Assembly: GCA_016718265.1 (NCBI GenBank)
Contig: JADKDZ010000005.1
Span: 384,086-448,085, forward strand
DNA: 64,000 bases
Origin: Uliginosibacterium sp.
GTDB lineage: Bacteria > Pseudomonadota > Gammaproteobacteria > Burkholderiales > Rhodocyclaceae
Reading direction: 5' to 3'
Position 1 is the first letter of the stretch; each line of letters opens with the position of its first letter. Below are positions 1-9,026 of this stretch, piece by piece. The position numbers and the translations under genes are program-made. Under the pieces are notes generated by a model. That model was not told the origin of the DNA. It made no database searches and saw nothing but the letters and a program-made list of their open reading frames with translations.

Positions 1-13
1 GACCATCCACCAT
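1..13 (-). CDS. start of a gene running off the left edge (possibly mnmA)
   Basis: Only the first codons are present. On the minus strand an ATG at position 13 is preceded at good spacing by an AAGGAA ribosome-binding sequence and opens a frame reading M-V-D-G to the window edge. It lies just downstream of nudJ on the same strand. In E. coli nudJ is followed by mnmA, so mnmA is a guess from synteny. Four residues are too few to confirm identity. Confidence 0.25.
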
Positions 14-56
14 CACAATTCCTTTCACACCCGCCGCGACAATCCGCGCGGGCTTG

Positions 57-503
57 TCATCCGTAATGCCGCACCAGATCCAGCGGAAAGCGCCGGCCGG
101 CCAGGTAATCTTCGAGGCAGCGTGCCACCATCGGGCTACGGTGGCGCGCTGCCTGCGCCAAGAATTCTTCCGGCGTCAGCCAGGCCGCACGAATGATCCC
201 CTGATCCAGCGCCCGTCCGGCTTCTTCGCCAAGCACCCGGCAGGCAAAGGCGAAGCGCAGGTAGGTGGTATCGCCCTTAGGCCGGGGCCACTGGTAGATG
301 CCCACCAGCGCATCGACGGCCACATGGTGCGCCGTTTCTTCCAGGGCTTCGCGCACACAGGCGTCGACCAGCGACTCGCCGGCTTCAAGGTGCCCGGCGG
401 GCTGGTTCAGGCGCACACCGTCCACGGTGTGTTCCTCCACAAACAAAAACCGCCCGGCCCGCTCCACGAGCGCGGCCACCGTCACGTCCGGTTTCCAGAC
501 CAT
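57..503 (-). CDS. nudJ: Nudix hydrolase, NudJ-type phosphatase
   Basis: A 148-residue Nudix hydrolase. The Nudix box spans about residues 37-59, with the G-x5-E spacing (G37, E43) and the REALEE core that binds the divalent metal. The start (VWKPDVTVA), the QPAGHLEAGE stretch before the box and the HRSPMVA region near the end match NudJ, a cytosolic phosphatase for nucleoside tri/diphosphates and thiamine pyrophosphate precursors. Length equals the family norm. It is divergent from ilvE, with a 127-bp gap that must hold both promoters. Confidence 0.82.
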   Translation of the reverse strand: MVWKPDVTVAALVERAGRFLFVEEHTVDGVRLNQPAGHLEAGESLVDACVREALEETAHHVAVDALVGIYQWPRPKGDTTYLRFAFACRVLGEEAGRALDQGIIRAAWLTPEEFLAQAARHRSPMVARCLEDYLAGRRFPLDLVRHYG

Positions 504-630
504 TCCCGCCTCCGCAAAAGCCGCATTCTAGCGGTTGCTCCCGACGAACGCCCCCGCAAAAACGAGGGACGTGCCCGCCCGCATGCGCTAAAATTCCGCC
601 TTTCATACAGTACGCAAGGGGTTTGGACTC

Positions 631-1551
631 ATGTCGATGGCTGATCGCGACGGTTTTATCTGGATGGACGGCAAACTGGTGCCCTGGCGCGACGCCAATG
701 TCCACATTCTCACCCATTCCCTGCACTACGGCCTCTCGGTGTTTGAAGGTGTGCGCGCCTACAACACCAATCGCGGCACCGCGATCTTCCGCCTCAAGGA
801 ACACACAGACCGCCTCTTTACCTCGGCCCACATCTACATGATGAAGATGCCGTACGACAAAGAGACCATCAACGAGGCGCAGAAAGAAGTCGTCCGCGCC
901 AACAAGCTCGAATCCTGCTACCTGCGGCCGATTGCCTTCTACGGCTCCGAGAAGATGGGCATCTCGACACGCGGCGCCACCGTGCATGTCGCCATCGCCG
1001 CCTGGCCCTGGGGCGCCTACCTGGGTGCCGACGGTCTGGAGAAGGGCATCCGCGTCAAGACCTCGTCCTTCTCGCGTCACCATGTAAATGTGACCATGGC
1101 CCGTGCCAAGGTTGCCACCACCTACGCCAATTCCATCATCGCCAACCTCGAAGCCACGCAAGACGGCTACGACGAAGCCCTGCTGCTGGACACCGACGGC
1201 TTTGTTGCCGAAGGCGCGGGCGAAAACCTCTTCATCATCAAGAACGGCGTGATCTACGAGCCCGAGATTGCTTCCGCGCTCACCGGCATCACCCGCGACA
1301 CCGTGCATGCCCTCGCCCGCGAACTGGGTTACACCGTGCAGACCCGCCGCCTGACCCGAGACGACGTCTACATCGCCGACGAAGCCTTCTTCACCGGCAC
1401 CGCCGCCGAAGTCACCCCGATCCGCGAGCTGGACAACCGTCAGATCGGCGAAGGCAAGCGTGGCCCGATCACCACCAAGATCCAGGCCCGCTTCTTCGAC
1501 CTCGTGAACGGTCGCCTGCCCGAGCACGACGACTGGCTGCACTTCGTCTGA
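631..1551 (+). CDS. ilvE: branched-chain-amino-acid aminotransferase
   Basis: A 306-residue class IV PLP-dependent aminotransferase that interconverts Val, Leu and Ile with their 2-oxo acids, using glutamate/2-oxoglutarate, in the cytosol. The expected PLP lysine is K160 in the MARAKVATTY segment. The GAGENLF motif that holds the cofactor phosphate region and the GTAAEVTPI stretch near the C-terminus are present. The start is the ATG after AAGGGG; the next in-frame Met is two codons on. The following zinc-finger gene is a common betaproteobacterial neighbour. Confidence 0.95.
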   Translation: MSMADRDGFIWMDGKLVPWRDANVHILTHSLHYGLSVFEGVRAYNTNRGTAIFRLKEHTDRLFTSAHIYMMKMPYDKETINEAQKEVVRANKLESCYLRPIAFYGSEKMGISTRGATVHVAIAAWPWGAYLGADGLEKGIRVKTSSFSRHHVNVTMARAKVATTYANSIIANLEATQDGYDEALLLDTDGFVAEGAGENLFIIKNGVIYEPEIASALTGITRDTVHALARELGYTVQTRRLTRDDVYIADEAFFTGTAAEVTPIRELDNRQIGEGKRGPITTKIQARFFDLVNGRLPEHDDWLHFV

Positions 1552-1561
1552 GCCCAAAAGA

Positions 1562-1601
1562 GCTGCCCGGAGAGCCAATGCTGGTGCGGCTCTCCAGGCT
1601 G
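1562..1601. repeat. extragenic hairpin repeat, copy 1
   Basis: Inverted repeat with arms CGGAGAGCC and GGCTCTCC and outer GCC/GGC pairs, closing an 11-nt loop. It sits directly downstream of the ilvE stop. Copies with the same arm logic and the same 11-nt loop lie at 9027, 26298 and 42651. There is no U-tract, so it is not a classical intrinsic terminator. Confidence 0.6.
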
Positions 1602-1746
1602 CCTGCTAGAAGGGCGCTGGCTGAACCAGATCGGGAAAGCGAAGCGCCTGCCGGCACAGGGATTCAAGCACCCGAACGCGATTGAGAGACAGATAGTCGG
1701 AAGGCGCCTGCGGCTTTTCCGACCTACGCCCCACAAGGAGAAATCA

Positions 1747-1944
1747 ATGGCCGAAAACAAAGACAAGAACCAGCCCATCGCCGTCGAAGCCAAAGACCTG
1801 CCGCTCCATTGCCCGCAGGCCGATGCGCCGCTCTGGGCGCGCCACCCACGCGTGTTTCTCGATGTCACACGCGATGGCGAAGCCAGGTGCCCGTACTGCG
1901 GCGCGCACTACGTGCTGCACGGCGACGCGCCCCACGGGCACTGA
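1747..1944 (+). CDS. zinc-finger (zf-CHCC) protein, NDUFS6-like
   Basis: A 65-residue soluble protein. The C-terminal half carries HPRVFLDV followed by a C-x2-C pair (CPYCGAHY) and ends in His residues, which is the zf-CHCC pattern related to the mitochondrial complex I subunit NDUFS6. An AAGGAG ribosome-binding site precedes the ATG. Small proteins of this family commonly lie between ilvE and LPS genes in betaproteobacteria. No activity is established for the bacterial forms; zinc binding is inferred from the Cys/His pattern. Confidence 0.8.
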   Translation: MAENKDKNQPIAVEAKDLPLHCPQADAPLWARHPRVFLDVTRDGEARCPYCGAHYVLHGDAPHGH

Positions 1945-1959
1945 GCAACAGCCCGCCCG

Positions 1960-2367
1960 GTGGAAACCACCCCGCTGCTGCGCGGCCAGTGTCAGTGTGG
2001 CACCGTCCACTACCAGGTTGAAGACAGCTTCGAGTACGCGCTGAACTGCCATTGCAGCCAATGCCGGCGCGCCACCGGCGCTGCCTTCAAAACCTTCGCC
2101 GGGATTCCTCGCCAGCGCCTTCAGCTCATCCAGGGCAAAGACAACCTGCTGATCGTCGGCCAGCCGGAAAGCGCCCACGACGTGCGCTGCCAGCACTGCG
2201 GCAGCCTGCTCTACTCCATCGTCCGCGAAGGCGCCTACGCCCACGTCACCCTGGGTACGCTGACCGACACCCCCAGCATCCGCCCCAGCGCCCACATCTT
2301 CGTCGGCTCGAAAGCGCCGTGGTTCACCATCACCGACGACCTGCCGCAGCATGACGAGTTCGGCTAG
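1960..2367 (+). CDS. GFA/CENP-V-domain protein
   Basis: A 135-residue protein of the glutathione-dependent formaldehyde-activating (GFA) fold. The zinc-binding cysteines are visible in order: CQCG near residue 11, CHCSQCR near residue 31 and CQHCG near residue 78, with the typical KTFAG segment between. The GTG start at 1960 follows the previous stop by 15 nt, so it is probably co-transcribed with the zinc-finger gene. Family members bind zinc; most bacterial ones have no proven substrate, so a formaldehyde role is not claimed. Confidence 0.85.
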   Translation: METTPLLRGQCQCGTVHYQVEDSFEYALNCHCSQCRRATGAAFKTFAGIPRQRLQLIQGKDNLLIVGQPESAHDVRCQHCGSLLYSIVREGAYAHVTLGTLTDTPSIRPSAHIFVGSKAPWFTITDDLPQHDEFG

Positions 2368-2404
2368 CTGGAAAAGTCGCGGCGTTATCTTCCCGGAAAT
2401 ATCT

Positions 2405-3258
2405 ATGACTAGCAAAATTCTCGATGGCAAAGCCCTAGCCCAACAGATCGAGCACGAACTTACCATTCGCGTGGAAGCCATCAAGCAGCACCCACGCGGC
2501 TTCATCCCGATTCTCGCCACCATTCTGGTCGGTGACGATCCCGCCTCGGCCACTTACGTCAAGATGAAAGGCAATGCCTGCGCGCGCGTCGGCATGGAAT
2601 CGCTCAAAGTCGTACTGCCGCAATCCACAACCACGGCGGAATTGCTTGCCGAAATTGACCGCCTCAATGCCAACCCGCGTATCCAGGGCATCCTGCTCCA
2701 GCATCCAGTCCCCGCACAAATCGACGAGCGCCAGTGCTTTGACCGCATCAGCCTCGCCAAGGACGTTGATGGTGTCACCGTGCTCGGCTTCGGCGCCATG
2801 TCGATGGGGCTGCCTGCCTATGGCTCCGCCACGCCCGCCGGCATCATGCGGCTGCTCACGCACTACGGCATCGCCATCGAAGGCAAGCATGCCGTCGTCG
2901 TCGGCCGTAGTCCCATCCTCGGCAAGCCGGTCGCCATGATGCTGCTCAACGCCAACGCCACCGTCACGCTCTGCCACTCCAGAACGCGGGATCTGCCGCA
3001 ACTCATTGGCCAGGCCGACATCGTGGTCGGTGCCGTCGGCAAGCCGCGCTTCATCAAGGGAGACTGGATCAAGCCTGGCGCCGTGCTCGTCGATGCGGGC
3101 TACCACCCCGGCGGTGTCGGCGACATCGATCTGGTGGCCGCCGTCGACAAATGCTCGGCCTATACACCTGTCCCCGGGGGCGGGGGCCAATGACGATCGC
3201 CACGCTGATGGCGCATACGGTGGAGGCAGCCGAGAAATCGCTGACCGGCCACGCCTGA
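2405..3258 (+). CDS. folD: methylenetetrahydrofolate dehydrogenase/cyclohydrolase, frameshifted at the 3' end
   Basis: Bifunctional FolD of one-carbon metabolism, which oxidises 5,10-methylene-THF with NADP and hydrolyses the methenyl product. The YVKMK catalytic lysine motif, the GILLQHPVP segment and the NADP-binding GRSPILGKP motif are present. The open frame stops at 3193 after PVPGGGGQ, where the family reads PVPGGVGPMT. Near 3177 one base, probably the T of a GTG codon, is missing in a G-rich run. In the next frame the normal ending (MTIATLMAHTVEAA...) continues to a TGA at 3258. FolD is usually needed for growth, so a sequencing error is more likely than a mutation. Confidence 0.9.
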
Positions 3259-3393
3259 TCCACCAGACGACCGCCTCGACGCGATCGCCAACTACTGGTC
3301 CAGAAAAGCGCAAAATATCGGTGTCAGGCTTTGCAGGGCCATCACCCCCTGCCTGCGCACCACCGCTCCCTCACGCCGCCCGGACGCCATACC

Positions 3394-3942
3394 ATGAAGA
3401 CCGCCCTCATCCTGATCGATATCCAGAACGACTATTTCCCCGGCGGCGCCATGACGCTCTTGGGCGCCGATGCAGCCGCCGCGCACGCGGCTGAGTTGCT
3501 GCGGGTTTTTCGGCAAAGGCAGCTTGCTGTCGTGCATATCCAGCACATCGCAAACCGCCCTGGTGCCTCGTTCTTCTTGCCTGGAACACCCGGAGCGGAA
3601 ATCCACGCAGCGCTTTCGCCCGTCGCAGGGGAAGCGGTTTTTCAGAAGAGTTTCCCCAGCAGTTTTCGTGACACGCCCTTGCTGACCCATCTGCGCAGCG
3701 AAAACATCACCCGGCTGTACCTTGCCGGCATGATGACGCACATGTGTGTCGATACCACCGTCCGCGCGGCTTTCGATCTTGGCTTTTCCTGTTGCCTGGC
3801 ACACGATGCTTGCGCCACGCGCGATCTGAGCTTCGACGGCCAACTGGCGACAGCCGCACAGGTACAAACCGCTTACCTTGCAGCGCTGAACGGCCTGTTT
3901 GCGCAAGTCAAATCCAGCACAGAACTGATCGCCGCACTGTAA
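3394..3942 (+). CDS. isochorismatase-family cysteine hydrolase
   Basis: A 182-residue alpha/beta hydrolase of the isochorismatase/nicotinamidase superfamily. The triad is readable: the Asp in LIDIQNDYF (about residue 9), the Lys in FQKSFPSSF and the Cys in MMTHMCVDTT. The MTHMCV context with short spacing is typical of small hydrolases annotated as nicotinamidase-like or YecD-like. The start is the ATG at 3394, where the LILIDIQND strand begins; an upstream extension of the frame lacks homology-like sequence. The substrate cannot be told from sequence alone. Confidence 0.85.
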   Translation: MKTALILIDIQNDYFPGGAMTLLGADAAAAHAAELLRVFRQRQLAVVHIQHIANRPGASFFLPGTPGAEIHAALSPVAGEAVFQKSFPSSFRDTPLLTHLRSENITRLYLAGMMTHMCVDTTVRAAFDLGFSCCLAHDACATRDLSFDGQLATAAQVQTAYLAALNGLFAQVKSSTELIAAL

Positions 3943-3979
3943 TGCCATCGTTCGCCGATAAACCATGCAGCATCGGACC

Positions 3980-4993
3980 ATGAGAATCCTCATCATCACC
4001 CCTTCCTGGATCGGCGACACCGTCGCCGCCCAGCCTTTGTTCATGCGCCTGCAGCAGCGCACCCCGGGGGCGATCATTGATGTGCTGGCACCGCCCTGGG
4101 TCGCGGCGGTGCTGCATGCGATGCCGGAGATCACTGGCGAGGTGCTCGACAATCCTTTTGCCCACGGCCAGCTCCGGCTGAAGGATCGCTGGGCCTTGGC
4201 TCGCCAGCTCAAGGCGCGGAACTATGATGCGGCCTACGTGCTGCCGAATTCCCTGAAGTCTGCGCTGATCCCGGCCTTCGCCGGCATCCCGAAGCGCGTG
4301 GGCTTCACCGGCGAGGCGCGCTATGGCCTCATCAATGTCCGCCATACGCTGGATGAAAAGGCGACGCCGCTGCAGGTCGAGCGCTACGCGATACTGGCTG
4401 AAGAGCCGCGCCACGCCTTGATCCGCCCGCTGCCGTACCCGAAGCTCAATATCGATGCGCTTTCGCAGGCAAACACCCTGCAGAGCCTTTCCCTGAGCGG
4501 ATCTCCAGCCCCCGTTATTTTCTGCCCCGGCGCCGAATTCGGCCCGGCCAAGCGCTGGCCAGAGAAGCACTTTGCGGCGCTGGCCCGCCAGCTTGGCGCG
4601 CAAGGCATCCCGGTCTGGCTGCTCGGCTCGAAGAAAGACGCGGCCGTCGGCGACGAAATCGTGCGCCTCTCGGACGGTGCAGCGCTCAACCTATGCGGTG
4701 TCACCAATCTGGCCCAGGCCATCCATCTGCTGGCCATCGCCCGTCACGTGGTCACCAACGATTCCGGCCTGATGCACGTCGCCGCCGCGCTCGGCACGCC
4801 GCTCACCGCACTGTTCGGCTCTTCGAGCCCCGGCTACACCCCGCCGCTGTCGGACACCGCGCAAGTCATCAGCCTCAAGCTCGAATGCAGCCCCTGCTTC
4901 AAACGCGAATGCCCGCTGGGCCATCTGGATTGCCTGAACAAGATTGAGCCGGCGCGAGTGCTGGCGAGCATGCCGGGCGTTGCGGCTGAATGA
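3980..4993 (+). CDS. waaF: ADP-heptose:LPS heptosyltransferase II
   Basis: GT9-family inner-core LPS glycosyltransferase that adds the second L-glycero-D-manno-heptose, acting at the cytoplasmic face of the inner membrane. Visible are the N-terminal RILIITPSWIGDTV strand, the GAEFGPAKRWP segment, the VTNDSGLMHVAAALG nucleotide-binding motif and the paired Cys near the end (CSPCFKRECPLGH) typical of WaaF rather than WaaC. The ATG at 3980 is preferred over 3965 because it places MRILII at the N-terminus. Its stop overlaps the ATG of the next gene. Confidence 0.93.
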   Translation: MRILIITPSWIGDTVAAQPLFMRLQQRTPGAIIDVLAPPWVAAVLHAMPEITGEVLDNPFAHGQLRLKDRWALARQLKARNYDAAYVLPNSLKSALIPAFAGIPKRVGFTGEARYGLINVRHTLDEKATPLQVERYAILAEEPRHALIRPLPYPKLNIDALSQANTLQSLSLSGSPAPVIFCPGAEFGPAKRWPEKHFAALARQLGAQGIPVWLLGSKKDAAVGDEIVRLSDGAALNLCGVTNLAQAIHLLAIARHVVTNDSGLMHVAAALGTPLTALFGSSSPGYTPPLSDTAQVISLKLECSPCFKRECPLGHLDCLNKIEPARVLASMPGVAAE

Positions 4994-5559
4994 GCGGTCT
5001 CCCGAGCTTCCTCCGCGATTACTTCAGCGGCCTGGCCTTGTGCGGGATGGCGGGCTTCGTCCTGATCGTGGCGGCCCTTCACGCCGTGCAGCCGGGCTAC
5101 GACGCACGCCATCAGTTGATGAGCGAACTCGCCCTGGGGCCGTATGGCGGCTTTTTGCTGGCTGCCTTCACCTCGCTCGCCCTGGCCACGGCCTGCCTGG
5201 CTGCCGCCTTGTACCACGCCCGTGCGCATCGCAGCATGGTGGCCCTGCTGGGCGCGGCAGCGCTGTGTTTTCAGGGCGCAGGTCTGTTTCAACTCCACAC
5301 CGCAACCCGCCTGCACGTCGGGCTGATCGCCGCCGCCTTTGTGCTCTGCGGGCTGGCGATGGCAGGCTTGCCGCGGGCGCTGGCGGCCAAGCGCTTGCGA
5401 CACCCACGCGTGTTCTCCTGGGGGCTGGGCGGCGCGATGGCTGCCTTTGCCGCGCTGGATCTGCCGATCGGCCTCGCCCAGCGCCTGTCGGCCGCCACCT
5501 TGCTGATCTGGATGGTCATCGTCGCGGTCCAGCTGCGGACGCTACGTCCCAAGCCATGA
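4990..5559 (+). CDS. DUF998 integral membrane protein
   Basis: A 189-residue protein with about six hydrophobic segments, starting with a membrane span near residues 14-33. The R-H-x-L-M-S-E-L motif after the first span is typical of DUF998 proteins. It overlaps waaF by ATGA, so translation is probably coupled, and it overlaps the following thioesterase by four bases. No function is established for the family; the inner membrane is the expected location. Confidence 0.75.
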   Translation: MSGLPSFLRDYFSGLALCGMAGFVLIVAALHAVQPGYDARHQLMSELALGPYGGFLLAAFTSLALATACLAAALYHARAHRSMVALLGAAALCFQGAGLFQLHTATRLHVGLIAAAFVLCGLAMAGLPRALAAKRLRHPRVFSWGLGGAMAAFAALDLPIGLAQRLSAATLLIWMVIVAVQLRTLRPKP

Positions 5560-5999
5560 GCCCCTCAGCGCTTCAGGCGTATCTCTACGATCACATCCCG
5601 CTTGCCCGGGCGATGGCGGTCGAGGTGTGCCGTGCGACGCCAGACGAAATCGTGCTTGCCGCCCCGCTGGCGCCCAACGTGAACCATCGGGGCACGGCCT
5701 TTGGCGGCAGCATCGCCACGCTGGCCACCCTGGCGGGCTGGAGCCTGCTGCGGGTTCGGCTCGACGCGCACGCGCCTTTGCCGCATCTGGTGATCCAGCG
5801 CAGCAGCCTGGACTTCCTGCACCCCATCGACGGCGCATTTACCGCGCGGGTGGCCTACCCGGCCGACGCAGACTGGCCTGCATTCCTGGCCGGTCTGAGC
5901 GGGAAAGGGCGCGCCCGGCTGACGCTGCAGGTTGAGGTTTTGTGTGGCGACACCCTTGCGGCGCGCATGGAGGGGGTGTTTGTCGCGCTCACGGTGTAG
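5556..5999 (+). CDS. YiiD C-terminal-type thioesterase (hotdog fold)
   Basis: A 147-residue single-domain protein. NHRGTAFGGSIATLATLAGW is the hotdog-helix motif found in the C-terminal domain of YiiD and related putative thioesterases, where the residues after HRGT line the active site. The start ATG at 5556 overlaps the preceding stop (ATGA). A longer upstream extension of the frame runs antiparallel to the membrane gene and is rejected. The acyl-CoA or acyl-ACP substrate is unknown. Confidence 0.8.
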   Translation: MSPSALQAYLYDHIPLARAMAVEVCRATPDEIVLAAPLAPNVNHRGTAFGGSIATLATLAGWSLLRVRLDAHAPLPHLVIQRSSLDFLHPIDGAFTARVAYPADADWPAFLAGLSGKGRARLTLQVEVLCGDTLAARMEGVFVALTV

Positions 6000-6032
6000 G
6001 ATTGCGGCCTGATTCCTTGCCCTTGAAACATC

Positions 6033-6464
6033 ATGGATAAACCGCCCTTTCCCACACCGGACGACGCCGAGCGCGCTTTTTACGAGGCCTTCACGCGCGG
6101 GGATCTGGATGCCCTCATGGCGGTATGGGCCGAAGACGAAGAAACGGTCTGCGTACACCCGGGCGGCTCGCGCTTTACCGGCTTGGCCGCAATTCGCGAA
6201 TCCTGGAAACAGCTGTTCGAAACCGGCATGAAATTCATCGTGCGCACCAGCCATCCGGTGAAGAATCACGCCATGCTGATGGCCGTGCATTCGGTGCTGC
6301 AGCACATCACGGTCGAGGGCGACGATACGATTGCGCCGCCGCTGATCACCACCAACATCTATATCCGTGGTGCTCAGGGCTGGCAGATGCTGGTCCACCA
6401 TACCTCGCCCTCGCCGGATACCGACGGTCTGCTGCTGCAGGATTCCCCGCGCACGGTGCACTAG
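6033..6464 (+). CDS. SnoaL/NTF2-like domain protein (DUF4440 type)
   Basis: A 143-residue cone-barrel protein. The N-terminal helix (AERAFYEAFTRGDLDALMAVWAED in character) followed by VCVHPGG and GLAAIRESW is the standard NTF2-like/SnoaL-like pattern, with HPGG typical of the YybH group. The end of the domain (GWQMLVHHTSP) is complete. Some members are enzymes and some are accessory domains, so no reaction is assigned. It lies 33 nt after the thioesterase and 35 nt before the hydrolase in a likely operon. Confidence 0.75.
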   Translation: MDKPPFPTPDDAERAFYEAFTRGDLDALMAVWAEDEETVCVHPGGSRFTGLAAIRESWKQLFETGMKFIVRTSHPVKNHAMLMAVHSVLQHITVEGDDTIAPPLITTNIYIRGAQGWQMLVHHTSPSPDTDGLLLQDSPRTVH

Positions 6465-6499
6465 ACTATGCGTTCCACGAGAACGCGCCTTCCGTATCG

Positions 6500-7447
6500 A
6501 TGCACTACGAAGCACCCGCCTGGTTAAAAGGGGCCCACGCTCAAACCATCTGGCCGCTGGCGATCAAGGGCTTTGGCCCGAAGATGAGCCGCAAGCGCTG
6601 GGCGACGCCCGATGGGGATTTCATCGAGCTCGACTTCCTGCCCCTGCAAGAGAAGCAGCCGCTGGTGATCCTGTTCCACGGGCTGGAAGGCTCCAGCCGC
6701 AGCCACTATGCGCGTTCGCTGATGCGGGCGGCGCGCGATCGGGGCTGGAATGGCGTGGTGGTGCATTTTCGCGGCTGCTCGGGCGTACCGAATGATCAGC
6801 CCCGCGCCTACCATTCCGGCGATGTCGACGAGCTGGACTGGGTGCTGCGCAAGCTGGCGCGCCGCCATCCGGGCGTGCCGCGCTATGCGGCGGGTGTCTC
6901 ACTCGGCGGTAACGCACTGCTGTGCTGGCTGGGCGCCCAGGGCGTAGCTGCCCATAAGGTCATCCACAAGGCCGCGGCGATCTCGGCGCCGGTCGACCTC
7001 ACTGTCTCCGGCCATGCGCTGGAGCACGGTTTCAATCAGGTCTACACCCGTTATTTCTTGAGCACCTTGCGCAAGACGGCGGCGTACAAAGTGAAAAAAT
7101 TCCCGGGCATGATGGATATCTCTGGCGCGGTGACGGCCCGGAACCTGCATGAATTCGACGACGCCTACACTGCGCCGGTGCACGGCTTCCGCGATGCGGC
7201 CGACTATTGGCAACGGGCCTCTGCCAAGCCCTGGCTCAGCCAGATCGAGCTGCCCACCTTGATGCTGAACGCCCGCAACGACCCGTTTCTGCCCGCCACC
7301 GCGCTACCCGCGCGGCGCGATGTATCGCCCACGGTACTGCTGGAACAACCGGACGAAGGCGGCCACGTCGGCTTTGTGACCGGCCCCTTCCCGGGCCGGC
7401 TGGACTGGCTGCCGCAGCGGATACTGAGCTTTTTCGACGAAGCCTGA
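6500..7447 (+). CDS. YheT-family alpha/beta hydrolase
   Basis: A 315-residue serine hydrolase of the YheT/ABHD1-3 family. The N-terminus (WLKGAHAQTIWP) is the family hallmark. The nucleophile Ser is in GVSLGGNAL, with the oxyanion loop at LFHGLEGSS; the acid is probably the Asp in NARNDPF and the His is in GGHVGF. The ATG at 6500 starts exactly at the family N-terminus; the long upstream extension of the frame is a shadow of the SnoaL gene. The substrate is probably a small ester or lipid but is unknown. Confidence 0.88.
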   Translation: MHYEAPAWLKGAHAQTIWPLAIKGFGPKMSRKRWATPDGDFIELDFLPLQEKQPLVILFHGLEGSSRSHYARSLMRAARDRGWNGVVVHFRGCSGVPNDQPRAYHSGDVDELDWVLRKLARRHPGVPRYAAGVSLGGNALLCWLGAQGVAAHKVIHKAAAISAPVDLTVSGHALEHGFNQVYTRYFLSTLRKTAAYKVKKFPGMMDISGAVTARNLHEFDDAYTAPVHGFRDAADYWQRASAKPWLSQIELPTLMLNARNDPFLPATALPARRDVSPTVLLEQPDEGGHVGFVTGPFPGRLDWLPQRILSFFDEA

Positions 7448-7469
7448 GCCGCTGCCCCGCGCGCCCCAC

Positions 7470-7649
7470 TCAGGCAAAAGTATTGATCACCCCGCCCGGC
7501 TGCCCGGGCTGCGGCACCGACTGAATCAACTGCGCCACTTGCTGTTGCTGGGCATCCATCGATTTCTTGAGCATTTCCAGCTGTGCCGCGCCACGTACCG
7601 TGCCCAACTGCTCGGTCTTCAGGCTACTCGCTGCTGCGCTGACTTCCAT
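7470..7649 (-). CDS. YjfB-family putative motility protein
   Basis: A 59-residue protein starting MEVSAAASSLKTEQLG and rich in Gln and Met helices, ending in a Pro-Gly tail (PGQPGGVINTF). This is the YjfB_motility family, often a small orphan gene of unknown function. The ATG at 7649 is chosen over an upstream in-frame start because GGGAGG lies 7 nt before it. Confidence 0.65.
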   Translation of the reverse strand: MEVSAAASSLKTEQLGTVRGAAQLEMLKKSMDAQQQQVAQLIQSVPQPGQPGGVINTFA

Positions 7650-7751
7650 GATCACATCCTCCCTGCACGGCGCAAATCTGCGCATCCGGCTTTCAGCATA
7701 GGCTTCACACAAGCGCATGGTGGCGCCGCCACAAATCTTGACGTTACAAAC

Positions 7752-8987
7752 TCAGACCGGGAAGAACAGGTAGGCGATGCCGATGGCGGCCATGGCGCCC
7801 GCCGCATCCGCGATCAGGCAGCAGGGAATCGTGTAGCGCGTGTTGCGCACGGCTACCGAGCCGAAATACACCGCCACAATGTAGAAGGTGGTGTCTGCCG
7901 CGCCCTGAAACAGACAGGCCAGGCGGCCGACAAAACTGTCCGCGCCGTAGGTCGTCATCGCGTCGATCATCATGCCGCGAGAGCCGCTGCCCGAAAGCGG
8001 CTTCATCAAGGCCGTGGGCAAGGCCGGCACCACATCCGTCGGCGCACCCAGCCAGGCGAGCCCCGCCGAAACGCCCTTGAGCAAGAAGTCCATCCCGCCG
8101 CTGGCGCGGAAGACAGCAATCCCCACCAGCATCGCCACCAGGTAGGGCAGCACCAGAATCGCAGTATTGAAGCCCTCCTTCGCGCCCTCGACGAACGCCT
8201 CGAAAGCCGCCACCCGCCGCCACACCGCCAGCGCCAGAAAGGCCACGATGATGCCGAACAGCACGAGCCCACTGACGAACGCGCTGGCGGCCGACATCTC
8301 GGCCGCCGTGAGCCGGGCGAAGTACCACAGCGTGCCCGAAGCCGCCGCGCACAAGCCCAGCAGCCAGGCCAGCACCACCGGATGATGCAGGCGGATTTTC
8401 TGGAAACAGGCCACCGCCAGCAGGCCGGCGAGCGTACTGAAGAAGGTCGCCAGCAGGATCGGCAGGAACACATCGGCCGGATTGGCCGCGCCAAGCTGGG
8501 CGCGGTAGGTCATGATGCTCACCGGGATCAGCGTCAGCCCGCTGGCATTGAGCACGAGGAACAGGATCTGCGCATCCGAGGCCGTATCTTTGTCGGGGTT
8601 CAGGTCCTGCATGGCCTGCATGGCCTTCAGGCCCATGGGCGTGGCCGCGTTGTCGAGCCCCAGCATGTTGGCGCCAATGTTCAGCAGCATGGCCCCTGCC
8701 GCGGGGTGGCCGGCCGGAATGCCGGGAAACAGGCGACGGAACAGCGGATCCACCGCCCGCGCCAGCATGGCCACCGCCCCGGCTTTCTCGCCCACCCGCA
8801 TGATGCCCAGCCAGAAGCACAGCACCCCGGTCAGCCCGAGCGAGATCTCGAAAGCCGTCTTCGCCATCGCAAAGGCTTCCTGCAGCACCCGGCTGAAGAT
8901 CGCCGCGTCGCCAAACCCCAGCCATTGCACGACGCAGGCGAGGAAAGCCGCGAAGAAGAAAAACAGCCAGACGGCGTTGAGGATCAT
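7752..8987 (-). CDS. nucleoside-recognition (Gate) domain membrane protein, SpmA/SpmB-like fusion
   Basis: A 411-residue inner-membrane protein with about eleven hydrophobic segments and two Gate domains. The first repeat holds LNIGANMLGLDNAATPMG; the second holds SGSRGMMIDAMTTYG followed by FQGAADTTFYI. These match spore maturation proteins A and B fused in one chain, as in many non-sporulating Proteobacteria. The substrate is unknown. A hydrophobic N-terminus beginning MILNAVWLFFFF supports the start. Confidence 0.8.
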   Translation of the reverse strand: MILNAVWLFFFFAAFLACVVQWLGFGDAAIFSRVLQEAFAMAKTAFEISLGLTGVLCFWLGIMRVGEKAGAVAMLARAVDPLFRRLFPGIPAGHPAAGAMLLNIGANMLGLDNAATPMGLKAMQAMQDLNPDKDTASDAQILFLVLNASGLTLIPVSIMTYRAQLGAANPADVFLPILLATFFSTLAGLLAVACFQKIRLHHPVVLAWLLGLCAAASGTLWYFARLTAAEMSAASAFVSGLVLFGIIVAFLALAVWRRVAAFEAFVEGAKEGFNTAILVLPYLVAMLVGIAVFRASGGMDFLLKGVSAGLAWLGAPTDVVPALPTALMKPLSGSGSRGMMIDAMTTYGADSFVGRLACLFQGAADTTFYIVAVYFGSVAVRNTRYTIPCCLIADAAGAMAAIGIAYLFFPV

Positions 8988-9026
8988 GGCAGGACGGGCT
9001 CAGCCGCGAAAAGAGCGGCCAGGCAC

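Noticed and set aside
385..1578. 397-codon open frame antisense to ilvE
   Set aside because: High-GC shadow of a conserved gene; repetitive Gly/Val/Asp composition, no domain and no ribosome-binding site.
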